A stretch of DNA of 28,293 bases from Clostridiaceae bacterium (GCA_016297555.1 JAEDGK010000011.1:1-28293), one strand, 5' to 3'. Positions 8,656 through 17,226 are shown, counted from the stretch's first letter. Notes: generated by a model from the letters alone, not told the origin. Numbers and translations are program-made.

Positions 8656-9530
8656 TTAACACCGCTTCCTTTCCAGACTGCGCTCGCTCCGCACGGCAAA
8701 ACTCTGCCCGGCTTTGAGGAAACGGGCAAACCGATTTCGCCGCTGCTTGTTGAGCCGCCGAATTTTTTCTGAACGGTTTCGCCGAGAATATATTCCATAA
8801 CACAGGGGGAAAGTCCCGTTGTGTAAGAATTAATCAAAACCATAAGTGATTTATCGTAAAGCAGCTCGGAGCAAAGCTCAACGAAGCCGTAAACCTCGTT
8901 TTCAAGCTTCCATACCTCGCCGCCGGGACCTCTGCCGTAAGACGGAGGATCCATAATGATTATATCATACTTGTTGCCCCTGCGGATTTCCCGCTGAACA
9001 AACTTTATGCAGTCGTCAACAAGCCAGCGCACGGGAGCGTCCGAAAGCCTGCTTGCCGCCGCGTTTTCCTTAGCCCAGAGAGTCATTCCCTTTGAAGCGT
9101 CAACATGGGTTACGCTTGCGCCCGCTTTGAGCGCGGCAACGCTCGCTCCGCCCGTGTAGGCAAAAAGATTTAAAACCTTTACGGGTCTGCCTGCGTTTTT
9201 GATAACCTCTGCGGTCATCTGCCAGTTAACCGCCTGCTCGGGGAAAAGACCCGTATGCTTAAAGCCCATTGTTTTAATATTGAATTTCAGCTCGCCGAGA
9301 CCTATCTGCCAAACCTCGGGCATTTTTTTGCAAATTCTCCAGCTTCCTCCGCCCGTGTTTGAGCGGTTATAAATTGCATGAGGGGTAAACCAAAGCGGAT
9401 TTTCCCTCGGAGTTTTCCAGATTACCTGCGGGTCGGGGCGCACAAGAATTATATCGCCCCAGCGTTCAAGGCGCTCGCCGTCGGAGCAGTCGATAAGCTC
9501 ATAATCAGTCCAGCAGTCTGCCGTTCTCAT
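8652..9530 (-). CDS. Class I SAM-dependent methyltransferase (RlmI-like core)
   Basis: A 292-residue protein with a Rossmann methyltransferase core. The SAM-binding motif is VLNLFAYTGGASVAA (from about 119), an acidic residue after strand 2 is Asp144 (HVDASKGM), and DPPSYGRGPGGEVW starts at 194, where RNA and amino-methylating families carry the catalytic (N/D)PP(Y/S) loop. The arrangement resembles the catalytic half of RlmI-type 23S rRNA methyltransferases, but the N-terminal PUA domain of RlmI is absent. The real substrate is unknown; rRNA is an inference. It sits 21 nt after ruvB and overlaps the zinc-ribbon gene. Confidence 0.8.
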   Translation of the reverse strand: MRTADCWTDYELIDCSDGERLERWGDIILVRPDPQVIWKTPRENPLWFTPHAIYNRSNTGGGSWRICKKMPEVWQIGLGELKFNIKTMGFKHTGLFPEQAVNWQMTAEVIKNAGRPVKVLNLFAYTGGASVAALKAGASVTHVDASKGMTLWAKENAAASRLSDAPVRWLVDDCIKFVQREIRRGNKYDIIIMDPPSYGRGPGGEVWKLENEVYGFVELCSELLYDKSLMVLINSYTTGLSPCVMEYILGETVQKKFGGSTSSGEIGLPVSSKPGRVLPCGASAVWKGSGVK

Positions 9531-9551
9531 ACATTATTTCCTTTCGTTGAG

Positions 9552-10583
9552 TTATACATCCAATCTCTGCTGACCGGGCATTGCAATGCCCAGATGAGCA
9601 TAGCCCGCGGGAGTTACCATTCTGCCGCGCGGAGTTCGGCTCAAAAAGCCGACCTGCATAAGATAAGGCTCATAAACATCCTCTATTGTAACGGCTTCCT
9701 CACCTATCGCCGCGGCAATCGTTTCAAGCCCGACGGGGCCGCCGTTATAATTCTTAATCATCGTTTTAAGTATCAGCCTGTCAATGGAATCCAAGCCGAG
9801 CTCGTCGATTTCCATTCGGTCAAGCGCAAGGGCGGACGCCTGCTTTGTTATTTCTCCGCCGCACATAACCTGAGCAAAATCCCTTGCTCTTTTAAGCAGT
9901 CTGTTTGCAATTCGCGGAGTTCCTCTCGAGCGGGAAGCAATTTCAGACGCACCCTCGGGGTCGATATCAATATCAAGAATTCCCGCGCTTCGGTTTACGA
10001 TTTCGGAAAGCTGCTCGGGAGTGTAAAGCTCAAGGCGCAGAATAACTCCGAATCGGTCGCGCAGAGGCGCGCTGAGCTGACCTGCACGGGTTGTGGCTCC
10101 GACAAGGGTAAAACGGTGCAAATCAAGCCTGATTGAGCGGGCGGAGGGACCTTTGCCGATGATGATATCAAGCACATTATCCTCCATTGCGGGGTAAAGC
10201 ACTTCCTCAACCGCTCTTGAAAGGCGGTGTATTTCATCGATGAAAAGCACATCGCCGTCATTAAGATTTGTCAGAAGCGCGGCAAGGTCGCCGGGCTTTT
10301 CTATCGCGGGACCGCTCGTTACTCTGAAATTAACTCCCATTTCGTTGGCTATTATGCCCGCAAGGGTGGTTTTGCCCAGACCCGGAGGACCGTAAAGCAA
10401 AACATGGTCAAGCGGCTCGCCTCTCTGACGGGCTGCCTCAATATAAACCGAAAGATTTTCTTTAACCTTATCCTGCCCTATATATTCGCCGAGGGTTTTC
10501 GGGCGGAGCGAAAGCTCGATATCGTTATCCTCCGACGATGAATATTCGGGAGCAACGATTCTGTTTTCAAAATCAAAATCCAT
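9552..10583 (-). CDS. ruvB: Holliday junction branch migration DNA helicase RuvB
   Basis: RuvB is the hexameric AAA+ motor that, with RuvA, drives branch migration of Holliday junctions. Walker A GPPGLGKT is at 65-72, Walker B DVLFIDEIHR at 111-120, sensor 1 GATTR at 162-166, and the arginine-finger region PLRDRFG at 173-179. A C-terminal winged-helix DNA-binding domain closes the chain, ending in GFLSRTPRGRMVTPAGYAHL. The 343-residue length is normal. It is the third of the ruvC-ruvA-ruvB series, 15 nt behind ruvA. Confidence 0.97.
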   Translation of the reverse strand: MDFDFENRIVAPEYSSSEDNDIELSLRPKTLGEYIGQDKVKENLSVYIEAARQRGEPLDHVLLYGPPGLGKTTLAGIIANEMGVNFRVTSGPAIEKPGDLAALLTNLNDGDVLFIDEIHRLSRAVEEVLYPAMEDNVLDIIIGKGPSARSIRLDLHRFTLVGATTRAGQLSAPLRDRFGVILRLELYTPEQLSEIVNRSAGILDIDIDPEGASEIASRSRGTPRIANRLLKRARDFAQVMCGGEITKQASALALDRMEIDELGLDSIDRLILKTMIKNYNGGPVGLETIAAAIGEEAVTIEDVYEPYLMQVGFLSRTPRGRMVTPAGYAHLGIAMPGQQRLDV

Positions 10584-10598
10584 CTGATACCCTCCGCA

Positions 10599-11207
10599 TT
10601 ATATGTTCTTTGCAAGCTGCTTCAAAGCCTGCTTTATCATATCTTCCGTTGAAAGATTGCCGTCAAGCTTACCGACGGCTATGCTTGCCTCCGAGCGGCT
10701 GTAACCGAGCATAACGAGCGCGTTTACCGCGTCCTCGCCGGCATAGCTTACCGATGCTTTGGACGCCGCCGCTATATCGCCCATTGCCGCAGAGCTCGAA
10801 GCAAAAGCGTCAAGCTTGCCTTTAAGCTCCAAAACTATTCTCTGTGCAAGCTTGGGGCCTACTCCGGGAGCGGCGGTTATCGATTTAACATCGCCGCCCG
10901 CAACGCTCACCGCAAGCATATCGGGCGTGAGCTGAGAAAGAATGGCAAGCCCCGCTTTCGGCCCTACTCCCGTAACGCCCGTAAGCATTTTGAAGCAGTC
11001 AAGCTCATTTTTATCAGCAAAGCCGAAAAGGTCAAGAGCATCCTCCCTGACATTCAGGTGAGTATAAAGCGTCTGCACCTGACCTGCGGGAGCGCATTTT
11101 TTTAAAGTATTAAGAGTTGTGAAAAGCCTGAACGCAACGCCGCCGCATTCAAGCGCAACGCTGTTTTCATCAGAAAAAACGACTTTTCCGGTTAAGCTGT
11201 AAAACAT
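10599..11207 (-). CDS. ruvA: Holliday junction branch migration complex subunit RuvA
   Basis: RuvA binds the four-way junction as a tetramer and loads RuvB. The 202 residues show an N-terminal OB-fold domain (MFYSLTGKVVFSDENSVALEC) and two helix-hairpin-helix motifs (LTGVTGVGPKAG near 75 and PGVGPKLAQRIVLELKGK near 113). An acidic pin region (about 52-60, NVREDALDLFGF) and a C-terminal domain III (EDAVNALVMLGYSRSEA) that contacts RuvB are also present. It is 22 nt after ruvC. Confidence 0.96.
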   Translation of the reverse strand: MFYSLTGKVVFSDENSVALECGGVAFRLFTTLNTLKKCAPAGQVQTLYTHLNVREDALDLFGFADKNELDCFKMLTGVTGVGPKAGLAILSQLTPDMLAVSVAGGDVKSITAAPGVGPKLAQRIVLELKGKLDAFASSSAAMGDIAAASKASVSYAGEDAVNALVMLGYSRSEASIAVGKLDGNLSTEDMIKQALKQLAKNI

Positions 11208-11229
11208 AAATCTGCTCCTTGCGTTTTTA

Positions 11230-11727
11230 TTATCTCATTTGCAGGCTTCCGATAAGTGAGCCTGCGCTGTGGCAATGGCAAATCGCCATGGCAAGCGCGT
11301 CCGCCGCATCGTCGGGCTTCGGGATTTTATCAAGATTGAGCATAAGCCTCGTCATTTCCTGAACCTGCTTTTTCTCCGCTCTGCCGTAGCCGACAACACT
11401 CTGCTTAACCTGAAGCGGAGTGTATTCAAAAATTTTGACTCCTGCCTTTTGGGCGGCAAGCACGATTGCTCCCCTCGCCTGGGCAACATCGATGGCGGTT
11501 TTTTGGTTGGTGTTGAAAAACAGCTTTTCAACGGCAAGGGCGGCGGGCGAATATTTTGCAATAAGCGCGCTTACGCCGTCATAAATCTTCTCTATTCTTT
11601 CATTAAAAGGCGTATGCGCTTCGGTCGTTACCGCGCCGTATTCGATTGCGCGGAAATGATTGTTATTGTATTCAACAACCCCGTAGCCGACTATCGCATA
11701 GCCCGGGTCAATTCCCAAAACTATCAT
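11230..11727 (-). CDS. ruvC: Crossover junction endodeoxyribonuclease RuvC
   Basis: RuvC is the Holliday junction resolvase that nicks symmetrically at the crossover. The four catalytic acidic residues are visible in RNase H-fold positions: Asp7 (GIDPG), Glu67 (AVEKLFF), Asp140 and Asp143 (PDDAADALA). The length of 165 residues is usual. The start codon overlaps the end of der by 4 nt, so the der-ruvC-ruvA-ruvB series is translationally linked. Confidence 0.96.
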   Translation of the reverse strand: MIVLGIDPGYAIVGYGVVEYNNNHFRAIEYGAVTTEAHTPFNERIEKIYDGVSALIAKYSPAALAVEKLFFNTNQKTAIDVAQARGAIVLAAQKAGVKIFEYTPLQVKQSVVGYGRAEKKQVQEMTRLMLNLDKIPKPDDAADALAMAICHCHSAGSLIGSLQMR

Positions 11728-13052
11728 TTTTTGTTTGACTCTCTTTCGCGGATTACCATTCTCGTAGGCGTTCCTTCAAGCCCGAAAACCTCTCTTATCT
11801 GATTGTCAAGGTAACGCTGATAGCTGTAATGGAAAAGCTCGGCGTTATTGACAAAACAGACGAATGTGGGCGGTCTTGTTGAAGCCTGAGTCATATAATA
11901 GATTTTCAGTCGCTTGCCTTTATCTGTGGGCGGCTGAACTCTTGCCGTTGCATCTGCAAGAACATCGTTGAGTTTGCCCGTGGAAATTCGCATTGCGTTC
12001 TGCGTATCGACAAATTTAATAAGCTCAAAAAGTCTGTCAAGTCTTACATTTTCTTTTGCAGAAATAAATATTATCGGCGCATAGGACATAAAGGAGAAAT
12101 CCTTCATCAGCTTTTTACGCATGGAATCCATCGTTTTGCCGTCCTTTTCAACGGCGTCCCACTTGTTGACGGCAATTATGCAGCCCTTACCCATTTCGTG
12201 AGCAATGCCCGCAACCTTGGAGTCCTGCTCCGTAAAGCCCTCGGTAGCGTCAATCATTATAACGCAGACCTGCGCTCTCTCAACCGCCATTTTCGCTCTG
12301 ATAACGGAATATTTTTCTATCTGGTCATAAACACGGCTTTTCCTGCGCAGACCCGCAGTATCGATAAAAACAAATCTGCCGTGTTCGTTTTCAACAACGG
12401 AGTCCGTTGCATCGCGGGTAGTGCCCGCAATGTCGGAAACAATCATTCTGTCTTCGCCGAGCACGGCGTTGACAAGGGAGGATTTACCCACATTGGGCTT
12501 GCCGATAACGGCAACCTTTATTGCGTCATCATCCTCCTCGGTTTCCTCTGCTCCGGGAAGATATTTCAAAACCTCGTCAAGCAAATCGCCCGTGCCGTGA
12601 CCATGAACCGAGGAAACGGGCATCGGGTCGCCCAAGCCGAGATTGTAGAACTCGTAAAAATCAGGCGGAAGCTCGCCCACTCCGTCGCACTTATTTACGC
12701 AGAGAATAACGGGCTTCTCGCTCTTTCGCAGCATTGAGGCAACCTCTTCATCGGTTGAAACAACGCCCGTGCGGATATCCGTGACAAAAATTATAACATC
12801 CGCGCTGTCAACGGCAAGCTGCGCCTGCCTTCTCATCTGTTTAAGAATGATATCGTCCGAATCAGGCTCTATTCCGCCCGTATCAATGAGCGTAAAGTGC
12901 CTGCCGAGCCACTCGCAGTCACCGAAAATTCTGTCTCTCGTAACGCCCGGCGTATCGTCAACTATTGAAAGACGCGCGCCGACAAGCTTATTGAAAAGCG
13001 TTGATTTGCCGACATTCGGTCTGCCGACAATCGCCACAATATTATCAGCCAT
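11724..13052 (-). CDS. der: Ribosome biogenesis GTPase Der
   Basis: Der (EngA) is the tandem GTPase needed for 50S subunit maturation. Two G domains are seen, with P-loops GRPNVGKS (10-17) and GKPNVGKS (184-191), DTPG and DTAG switch motifs and NKCD/NKWD specificity motifs. A C-terminal KH-like domain ends in REVFGLEGTPTRMVIRERES. The start at 13052 is preferred because GGAGG lies 7-8 nt upstream and MADNIVAIVGRPNVGKST is the normal N-terminus. An upstream in-frame ATG at 13067 shares its A with the stop of the preceding gene, but would place that ribosome site inside the coding region. The chosen form has 442 residues. Confidence 0.95.
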   Translation of the reverse strand: MADNIVAIVGRPNVGKSTLFNKLVGARLSIVDDTPGVTRDRIFGDCEWLGRHFTLIDTGGIEPDSDDIILKQMRRQAQLAVDSADVIIFVTDIRTGVVSTDEEVASMLRKSEKPVILCVNKCDGVGELPPDFYEFYNLGLGDPMPVSSVHGHGTGDLLDEVLKYLPGAEETEEDDDAIKVAVIGKPNVGKSSLVNAVLGEDRMIVSDIAGTTRDATDSVVENEHGRFVFIDTAGLRRKSRVYDQIEKYSVIRAKMAVERAQVCVIMIDATEGFTEQDSKVAGIAHEMGKGCIIAVNKWDAVEKDGKTMDSMRKKLMKDFSFMSYAPIIFISAKENVRLDRLFELIKFVDTQNAMRISTGKLNDVLADATARVQPPTDKGKRLKIYYMTQASTRPPTFVCFVNNAELFHYSYQRYLDNQIREVFGLEGTPTRMVIRERESNKK

Positions 13053-13066
13053 TTCATAACCTCCCA

Positions 13067-14374
13067 TCAGTTATTTCCCAGTATGGCGTCAAGCAGCTCC
13101 GAGCCGCTGCTGCCGTTTTGAATAACCTTGACTCCGAGCCGTGCTTCAAGCTCCTCAACCGTCATATCGTCAAGGAACATATCGCCCTCGCTTCTCAGGC
13201 AGTTCGGAGGAATTATTACCTCATCGCCGAGCTGCTTTCCCTCAAGCGCGGCGGCAATATCTCTGCCGCACAAAAGCCCCGAAACCGTTATCATTTTTCC
13301 TAAAAGCCTGTTTTCAGCCGCAACAACATCGACTGACAGACCCTTGATTTTTTTCTCTGCTTCGCTCGCAAGCTCGGCTATCAGCGGATAAGCCGCCTTG
13401 CCCGTTACTGCCGTAACCCTGCGGTTGACCGAGGTTGTTTCACATTCTTCAAGAGCCTGCTCAAACTCCGTTTTGAGCAAGGTCCACATTCCCACGCCGT
13501 TTTCAAGCTGGGGATAACCGTTGTAATATTCCTCGGCGGGCATTTTTCTGCCTGCTTTGAGATAGAATTCGTCTGCGGCATAGGCTATCGCTTCCGAATG
13601 ATTCTGCCTGAATTTTTCGTTAAAGCGGTCAATGATATCAATAACCTCTCCCGCCGTTTTTTCGTTATATGGTTCAAGAGGGTAAAGCCCCTCACGGTGG
13701 TCGGAAAGTCCGACGGGAACGGCGGCAATGCTCTGAACGGCGGGGTAAAGCTCCGCAAGCTCATTTAAGCTTCTTTCAAGCTCAGCACCGTCATTAATTC
13801 CGGGGCAGAGAACAAGCTGCGTGTTGAGCGTTATGCCCGCGTCCGCAAACATTTTAAGATATTTTAAGGCTTCGCCCGCCTTGGGATTTGCCATCATCTT
13901 AACCCGAAGCTCGGGATTCATCGTGTGAACAGAAACATTAACGGGGCTGATGTGCATTTTTATTATTCTCTGCACCTCGCCGTCGCTGAGATTTGTAAGC
14001 GTGATGTAATTTCCGAAAAGGAAAGACAGGCGTGAGTCATCGTCTTTGAAATAAAGGCTTTTGCGAAGCCCCTTGGGCAACTGGTCTATAAAGCAGAAAA
14101 CGCATTTGTTCTTGCAGCTTCTCTGCTTATCCATCAGATAAGTCTCAAACTCAAGCCCGATATCTTCAAATTCATCCTTGTGTATTTTTACAAGCTTATG
14201 CTTTCCGCCCTCGGTTATCACGCTGAGCAAAAGCTTTGAGTCATTCAAATAAAAGCGGTAATCGAGCACATCGTTTATTTCGTTTCCGTTAATGCTCACA
14301 AGGGTATCGCCCGCGCAGAGCTTCTTTTTCTCTGCAAGAGAGCCCTTTTCAATTCCGCTGATTTTTACCGCCAT
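13067..14374 (-). CDS. PDZ-radical SAM-DUF512 protein
   Basis: A 435-residue protein in three parts. A PDZ-like N-terminus (about 1-60, GSLAEKKKLCAGDTLVSING) is followed by a radical SAM-type core whose cluster cysteines are Cys87, Cys91 and Cys94 (CKNKCVFC), and then by a DUF512 C-terminal domain (about 220-430). This architecture is known as a conserved Fe-S protein family in Clostridia and cyanobacteria; its reaction is not established. AGGTG lies before the ATG. It is the first gene of the fifteen-gene minus-strand block, directly upstream of der, and divergent from obgE. Confidence 0.85.
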   Translation of the reverse strand: MAVKISGIEKGSLAEKKKLCAGDTLVSINGNEINDVLDYRFYLNDSKLLLSVITEGGKHKLVKIHKDEFEDIGLEFETYLMDKQRSCKNKCVFCFIDQLPKGLRKSLYFKDDDSRLSFLFGNYITLTNLSDGEVQRIIKMHISPVNVSVHTMNPELRVKMMANPKAGEALKYLKMFADAGITLNTQLVLCPGINDGAELERSLNELAELYPAVQSIAAVPVGLSDHREGLYPLEPYNEKTAGEVIDIIDRFNEKFRQNHSEAIAYAADEFYLKAGRKMPAEEYYNGYPQLENGVGMWTLLKTEFEQALEECETTSVNRRVTAVTGKAAYPLIAELASEAEKKIKGLSVDVVAAENRLLGKMITVSGLLCGRDIAAALEGKQLGDEVIIPPNCLRSEGDMFLDDMTVEELEARLGVKVIQNGSSGSELLDAILGNN

Positions 14375-14416
14375 TTTTACACCTGCCGATACTGCTCGAT
14401 TTTATAAGTAAAATAT

Positions 14417-14422
14417 AGTATA
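14417..14422 (-). promoter_or_regulatory. Candidate -10 element for the DUF512-der-ruv block
   Basis: TATACT on the minus strand lies about 43 nt upstream of the DUF512 start. There is no convincing -35 box at 16-18 nt, so this is only a candidate. The 185-nt region between this gene and obgE is very AT-rich and must hold both divergent promoters. Confidence 0.3.
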
Positions 14423-14489
14423 TCACACTTTTTCAAGAATTAATAGTAAAATATTTGTAAATATTAAGTTTTTTTAGCAGGTAAATCTA

Positions 14490-14518
14490 TTGTAAAACGG
14501 AAGATTTTAGGTTATACT
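14490..14518 (+). promoter_or_regulatory. Sigma-A type promoter of obgE
   Basis: TTGTAA (14490-14495) and TATACT (14513-14518) are separated by 17 nt, about 40 nt before the obgE start. This matches the housekeeping consensus well. A TATAAT also lies at 14527-14532 but lacks a good -35 box. Confidence 0.65.
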
Positions 14519-14559
14519 TTATGATGTATAATAATGTCAGAAAGTAAAGGTTGCAAATT

Positions 14560-15831
14560 ATGTTTGTTGATATTGCGAAAATCAAAATAAAAGCGGGCAA
14601 CGGCGGCAACGGCGCCGTCAGCTTCCGCAGAGAAAAATATGTTGCCGCGGGCGGTCCCGACGGCGGCGACGGCGGCAGAGGCGGAAACATCGTTTTTCAG
14701 GTAGACGATAACCTTGCTACTCTCGCCGATTTCAGATACAAAAGAAAATACACCGCCCCCAACGGCGAAAACGGCTCGGGCGGCAGAAAAAACGGCAGGC
14801 GCGGAGAGGATTTGATAATCAAAGTGCCTCGCGGAACAATAATCAGAGAAACCGAAAGCGGCGCGGTTATGGCGGATATGTCAGGCGACGAGCCCTTTAT
14901 CGCCGCCAAGGGCGGCAGAGGCGGCTGGGGAAATCCTCACTTTGCCACTCCCACCCGTCAGGTTCCGAGGTTTGCAAAAAACGGCACTCCCGGCGAGGAA
15001 TGGGAGGTCAGCCTTGAACTGAAGCTCCTTGCCGATGTCGGCTTGCTCGGCTTTCCGAATGTCGGCAAATCCACGCTTGTTTCCGTTGTCAGCCAAGCCA
15101 AACCGATAATTGCAAACTACCATTTCACAACCATAACTCCCGTTCTCGGCGTTGTTTCTCTCGGCGAGGGCAGCTCTTTCGTTATGGCTGACATTCCCGG
15201 GCTTATCGAGGGCGCGGGCGACGGAGTGGGGCTCGGTCACGAATTTCTGCGCCATGTTGACCGCTGCCGTCTGCTCGTTCATATTGTTGACGCGGCGGGG
15301 AGCGAGGGCAGAGACCCGATTGAGGATTTTGAAATCATCAATCGCGAGCTTGAGAAATTTGACCCCGAGCTTGCAAAACGCCCGCAAATTGTGGCGGCAA
15401 ACAAAATTGACCTTGCAAGCGACGAACAGCTTGAAAGGCTGAAAAATTACTTTGAAGAAAAGGGCTATGAATATCACACGATGTGCGCTCCCATCTGCGA
15501 GGGCACGGACGAGCTGATAAGCGCGGTCTGGAAAAAGCTCAAGGAGCTTCCTCCCATCAAAAAATACGAAGCGGAGGAAATACCCGTTGAGATGTTTGAA
15601 AAGCAGAAGGATACGGGCTTCACAATCCGCGTTGAGGACGATATTTATTTTGTCGAAGCTCCGTGGCTGCTCAAAATTCTTCAGCGCACCGATCTTGACG
15701 ATTACGAATCGCTCCAATATTTTCAAAGAATTCTCATTTCGAGCGGTATTATTGACGCTCTGCGCGAAAAGGGCATAAGCGAGGGCGACACCGTTTCGAT
15801 TTATGACCTTGAATTTGATTTCGTTAACTGA
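14560..15831 (+). CDS. obgE: GTPase Obg
   Basis: Obg is the essential GTPase of 50S assembly and stress or growth control. The N-terminal glycine-rich Obg fold (1-158; KIKAGNGGNGAVSFRREKYV, GGPDGGDGGRGG) is intact, followed by the G domain with P-loop GFPNVGKS (164-171), DIPG switch II and NKID specificity motif. A C-terminal OCT domain spans roughly 345-423. The ATG at 14560 is chosen because AAAGG lies 9 nt before it and MFVDIAKI is the usual N-terminus; a TTG at 14551 directly abuts that site. The protein has 423 residues. Mini-ribonuclease III follows within 20 nt. Confidence 0.96.
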   Translation: MFVDIAKIKIKAGNGGNGAVSFRREKYVAAGGPDGGDGGRGGNIVFQVDDNLATLADFRYKRKYTAPNGENGSGGRKNGRRGEDLIIKVPRGTIIRETESGAVMADMSGDEPFIAAKGGRGGWGNPHFATPTRQVPRFAKNGTPGEEWEVSLELKLLADVGLLGFPNVGKSTLVSVVSQAKPIIANYHFTTITPVLGVVSLGEGSSFVMADIPGLIEGAGDGVGLGHEFLRHVDRCRLLVHIVDAAGSEGRDPIEDFEIINRELEKFDPELAKRPQIVAANKIDLASDEQLERLKNYFEEKGYEYHTMCAPICEGTDELISAVWKKLKELPPIKKYEAEEIPVEMFEKQKDTGFTIRVEDDIYFVEAPWLLKILQRTDLDDYESLQYFQRILISSGIIDALREKGISEGDTVSIYDLEFDFVN

Positions 15832-15849
15832 TTGCGGAGGGATGGTATT

Positions 15850-16245
15850 TTGAATTCTTTGCTTGAAAAGCCCGTTGACGCATCTGCTTTCAGCCCGCTT
15901 GCTCTTGCTTTTTTGGGCGACACCGTGTTTGATTTGCTCACAAGAAGCGACCTTATTACTCAGGCAAACAGACCTGTTAACGACCTGCATCAGGCGGCAA
16001 GCAAGCGTGTGTGCGCCGCCGCTCAGGCTGAAAGCATAAAAAAAATTATGCCTCTGCTGACCGAGGAGGAGCTTGCCGTATTCAAGCGGGGCAGAAACGC
16101 CCATACGGCAGGTATTCCGAAAAATGCTTCAAGCGCCGATTATCATTACGCAACGGGGCTTGAATGTCTTTTCGGCTGGCTTTATTTAAAAGGTGAAATA
16201 AGCAGAATCAATCAGCTTTACGGCGAAATCCGCCGTGCGGATTAA
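15850..16245 (+). CDS. mrnC: Mini-ribonuclease III
   Basis: Mini-III is a dsRNA-binding-domain-less RNase III relative that matures the 23S rRNA ends in Bacillota. The 131-residue protein keeps the catalytic Asp24 (LAFLGDTVFDLL) and Glu105 (TGLECLFGWLYL), and the RGRNAHTAGIPKNAS loop typical of the family. The start is a TTG at 15850: GGAGG ends 9 nt before it, and no in-frame ATG is available. The open frame also reaches a TTG at 15832, but that precedes the ribosome site. It is 18 nt behind obgE and certainly in the same operon. Confidence 0.9.
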   Translation: MNSLLEKPVDASAFSPLALAFLGDTVFDLLTRSDLITQANRPVNDLHQAASKRVCAAAQAESIKKIMPLLTEEELAVFKRGRNAHTAGIPKNASSADYHYATGLECLFGWLYLKGEISRINQLYGEIRRAD

Positions 16246-16269
16246 CCGCAATTCACGGAGTGTGTTGTT

Positions 16270-17127
16270 ATGAAAAAAACAAAAGTATCGGATATTTTAA
16301 AGAACAATGGTATGTGGATAATCGGCTGTATTCTTTATTCAATCGGAGTTAACAGCTTTGCCGTGCCCAATTCCATTGCTCAGAGCGGTGTAACGGGCGT
16401 TGCGGTTATCCTCAACCATCTTTTCAGCGTGCCCGTGGGCACGGTCAACCTTTTGCTGAATATCCCCCTTCTCATTCTTATGTGGATATTCCTCGGCAAA
16501 AAGCTTGTTGCAAGAACGCTTTGGGTAACCGTTCTGCTCTCTGCGGCGCTGGATTTGATAGCAATGTTTATCCCCGTTTATACGGGCGACAAAATTCTTG
16601 CCTCTCTGTTTTGCGGTCTTTTGCAAGGCTCGGGGCTCGGGCTGATAATGATAACCGGCGCAACAAGCGGCGGCACGGACATTGTTGCCCGCCTTGTTCA
16701 CAAATTCTTTCCGCATATCACAATCGGCAGAGTTGTTATGCTTGCAGACGCGGTTATAATCGCCGCAGGTATGCTCGTTTTCGGAAGCATCGAAACAGGT
16801 CTTTATGCTATAATCGTTATCTTTGTCAGCACAAAGGTTATCGATTCCATGATTTACGGCACGGGCAACGGAAAAATGCTTATGGTGGTTACCGACAAGG
16901 CAGATGAGGTTTCAAAAGCCATAATCAGCTCATCAAGGCGCGGAGTTTCAATAATCCCCGCCGTGGGAGCATACACGGGCGAGAGCAAAAATGTTCTTAT
17001 CTGTGTTGCAAGGAAGCACGAGATATCGGGCATAATCAAAATCATAAAATCAATCGATGACAAAACCTTTATCATCGTCAGCGAAGCCAACGAAATTCTC
17101 GGCGAGGGCTTCAACCATGCGATATAA
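16270..17127 (+). CDS. YitT family membrane protein (DUF2179 C-terminus)
   Basis: A 285-residue protein. The N-terminal two-thirds (to about 200) hold five or six hydrophobic segments, with conserved YitT features such as the early NSFAVPNSIAQSGVTGVAVI block and ITGATSGGTDIVARLV. The C-terminal third is the soluble DUF2179 domain (RRGVSIIPAVGAYTGESKNVLICV). The family is widespread in Bacillota and its transported substrate, if any, is unknown. CGGAG precedes the ATG. It lies 24 nt after mrnC and probably belongs to the obgE operon. Confidence 0.85.
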   Translation: MKKTKVSDILKNNGMWIIGCILYSIGVNSFAVPNSIAQSGVTGVAVILNHLFSVPVGTVNLLLNIPLLILMWIFLGKKLVARTLWVTVLLSAALDLIAMFIPVYTGDKILASLFCGLLQGSGLGLIMITGATSGGTDIVARLVHKFFPHITIGRVVMLADAVIIAAGMLVFGSIETGLYAIIVIFVSTKVIDSMIYGTGNGKMLMVVTDKADEVSKAIISSSRRGVSIIPAVGAYTGESKNVLICVARKHEISGIIKIIKSIDDKTFIIVSEANEILGEGFNHAI

Positions 17128-17130
17128 CAC

Positions 17131-17160
17131 TTGACAACATTGCATATGCTGTTATATAAT
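17131..17160 (+). promoter_or_regulatory. Sigma-A promoter of yebC
   Basis: A perfect TTGACA (17131-17136) and a perfect TATAAT (17155-17160) are separated by 18 nt. Transcription would begin about 60 nt before the yebC start, giving a short leader with no evident terminator or riboswitch. Confidence 0.85.
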
Positions 17161-17226
17161 ATTACGGTTAAAACAGTTAAGGAGAGTTGAGTAATCAGCC
17201 TTTCCGCAAGAAACGAGGTTTATCAA

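Noticed and set aside
14375..14559. Riboswitch or T-box in the divergent region between the DUF512 gene and obgE
   Set aside because: The region is short and AT-rich, with no conserved motif or terminator-antiterminator pair; promoter elements account for it.
14881..16104. Minus-strand open frame of 407 codons opposite obgE and mrnC
   Set aside because: It lies fully antisense to two well-supported genes, has no recognisable domain, and is explained by the G+C-rich codon pattern of obgE.
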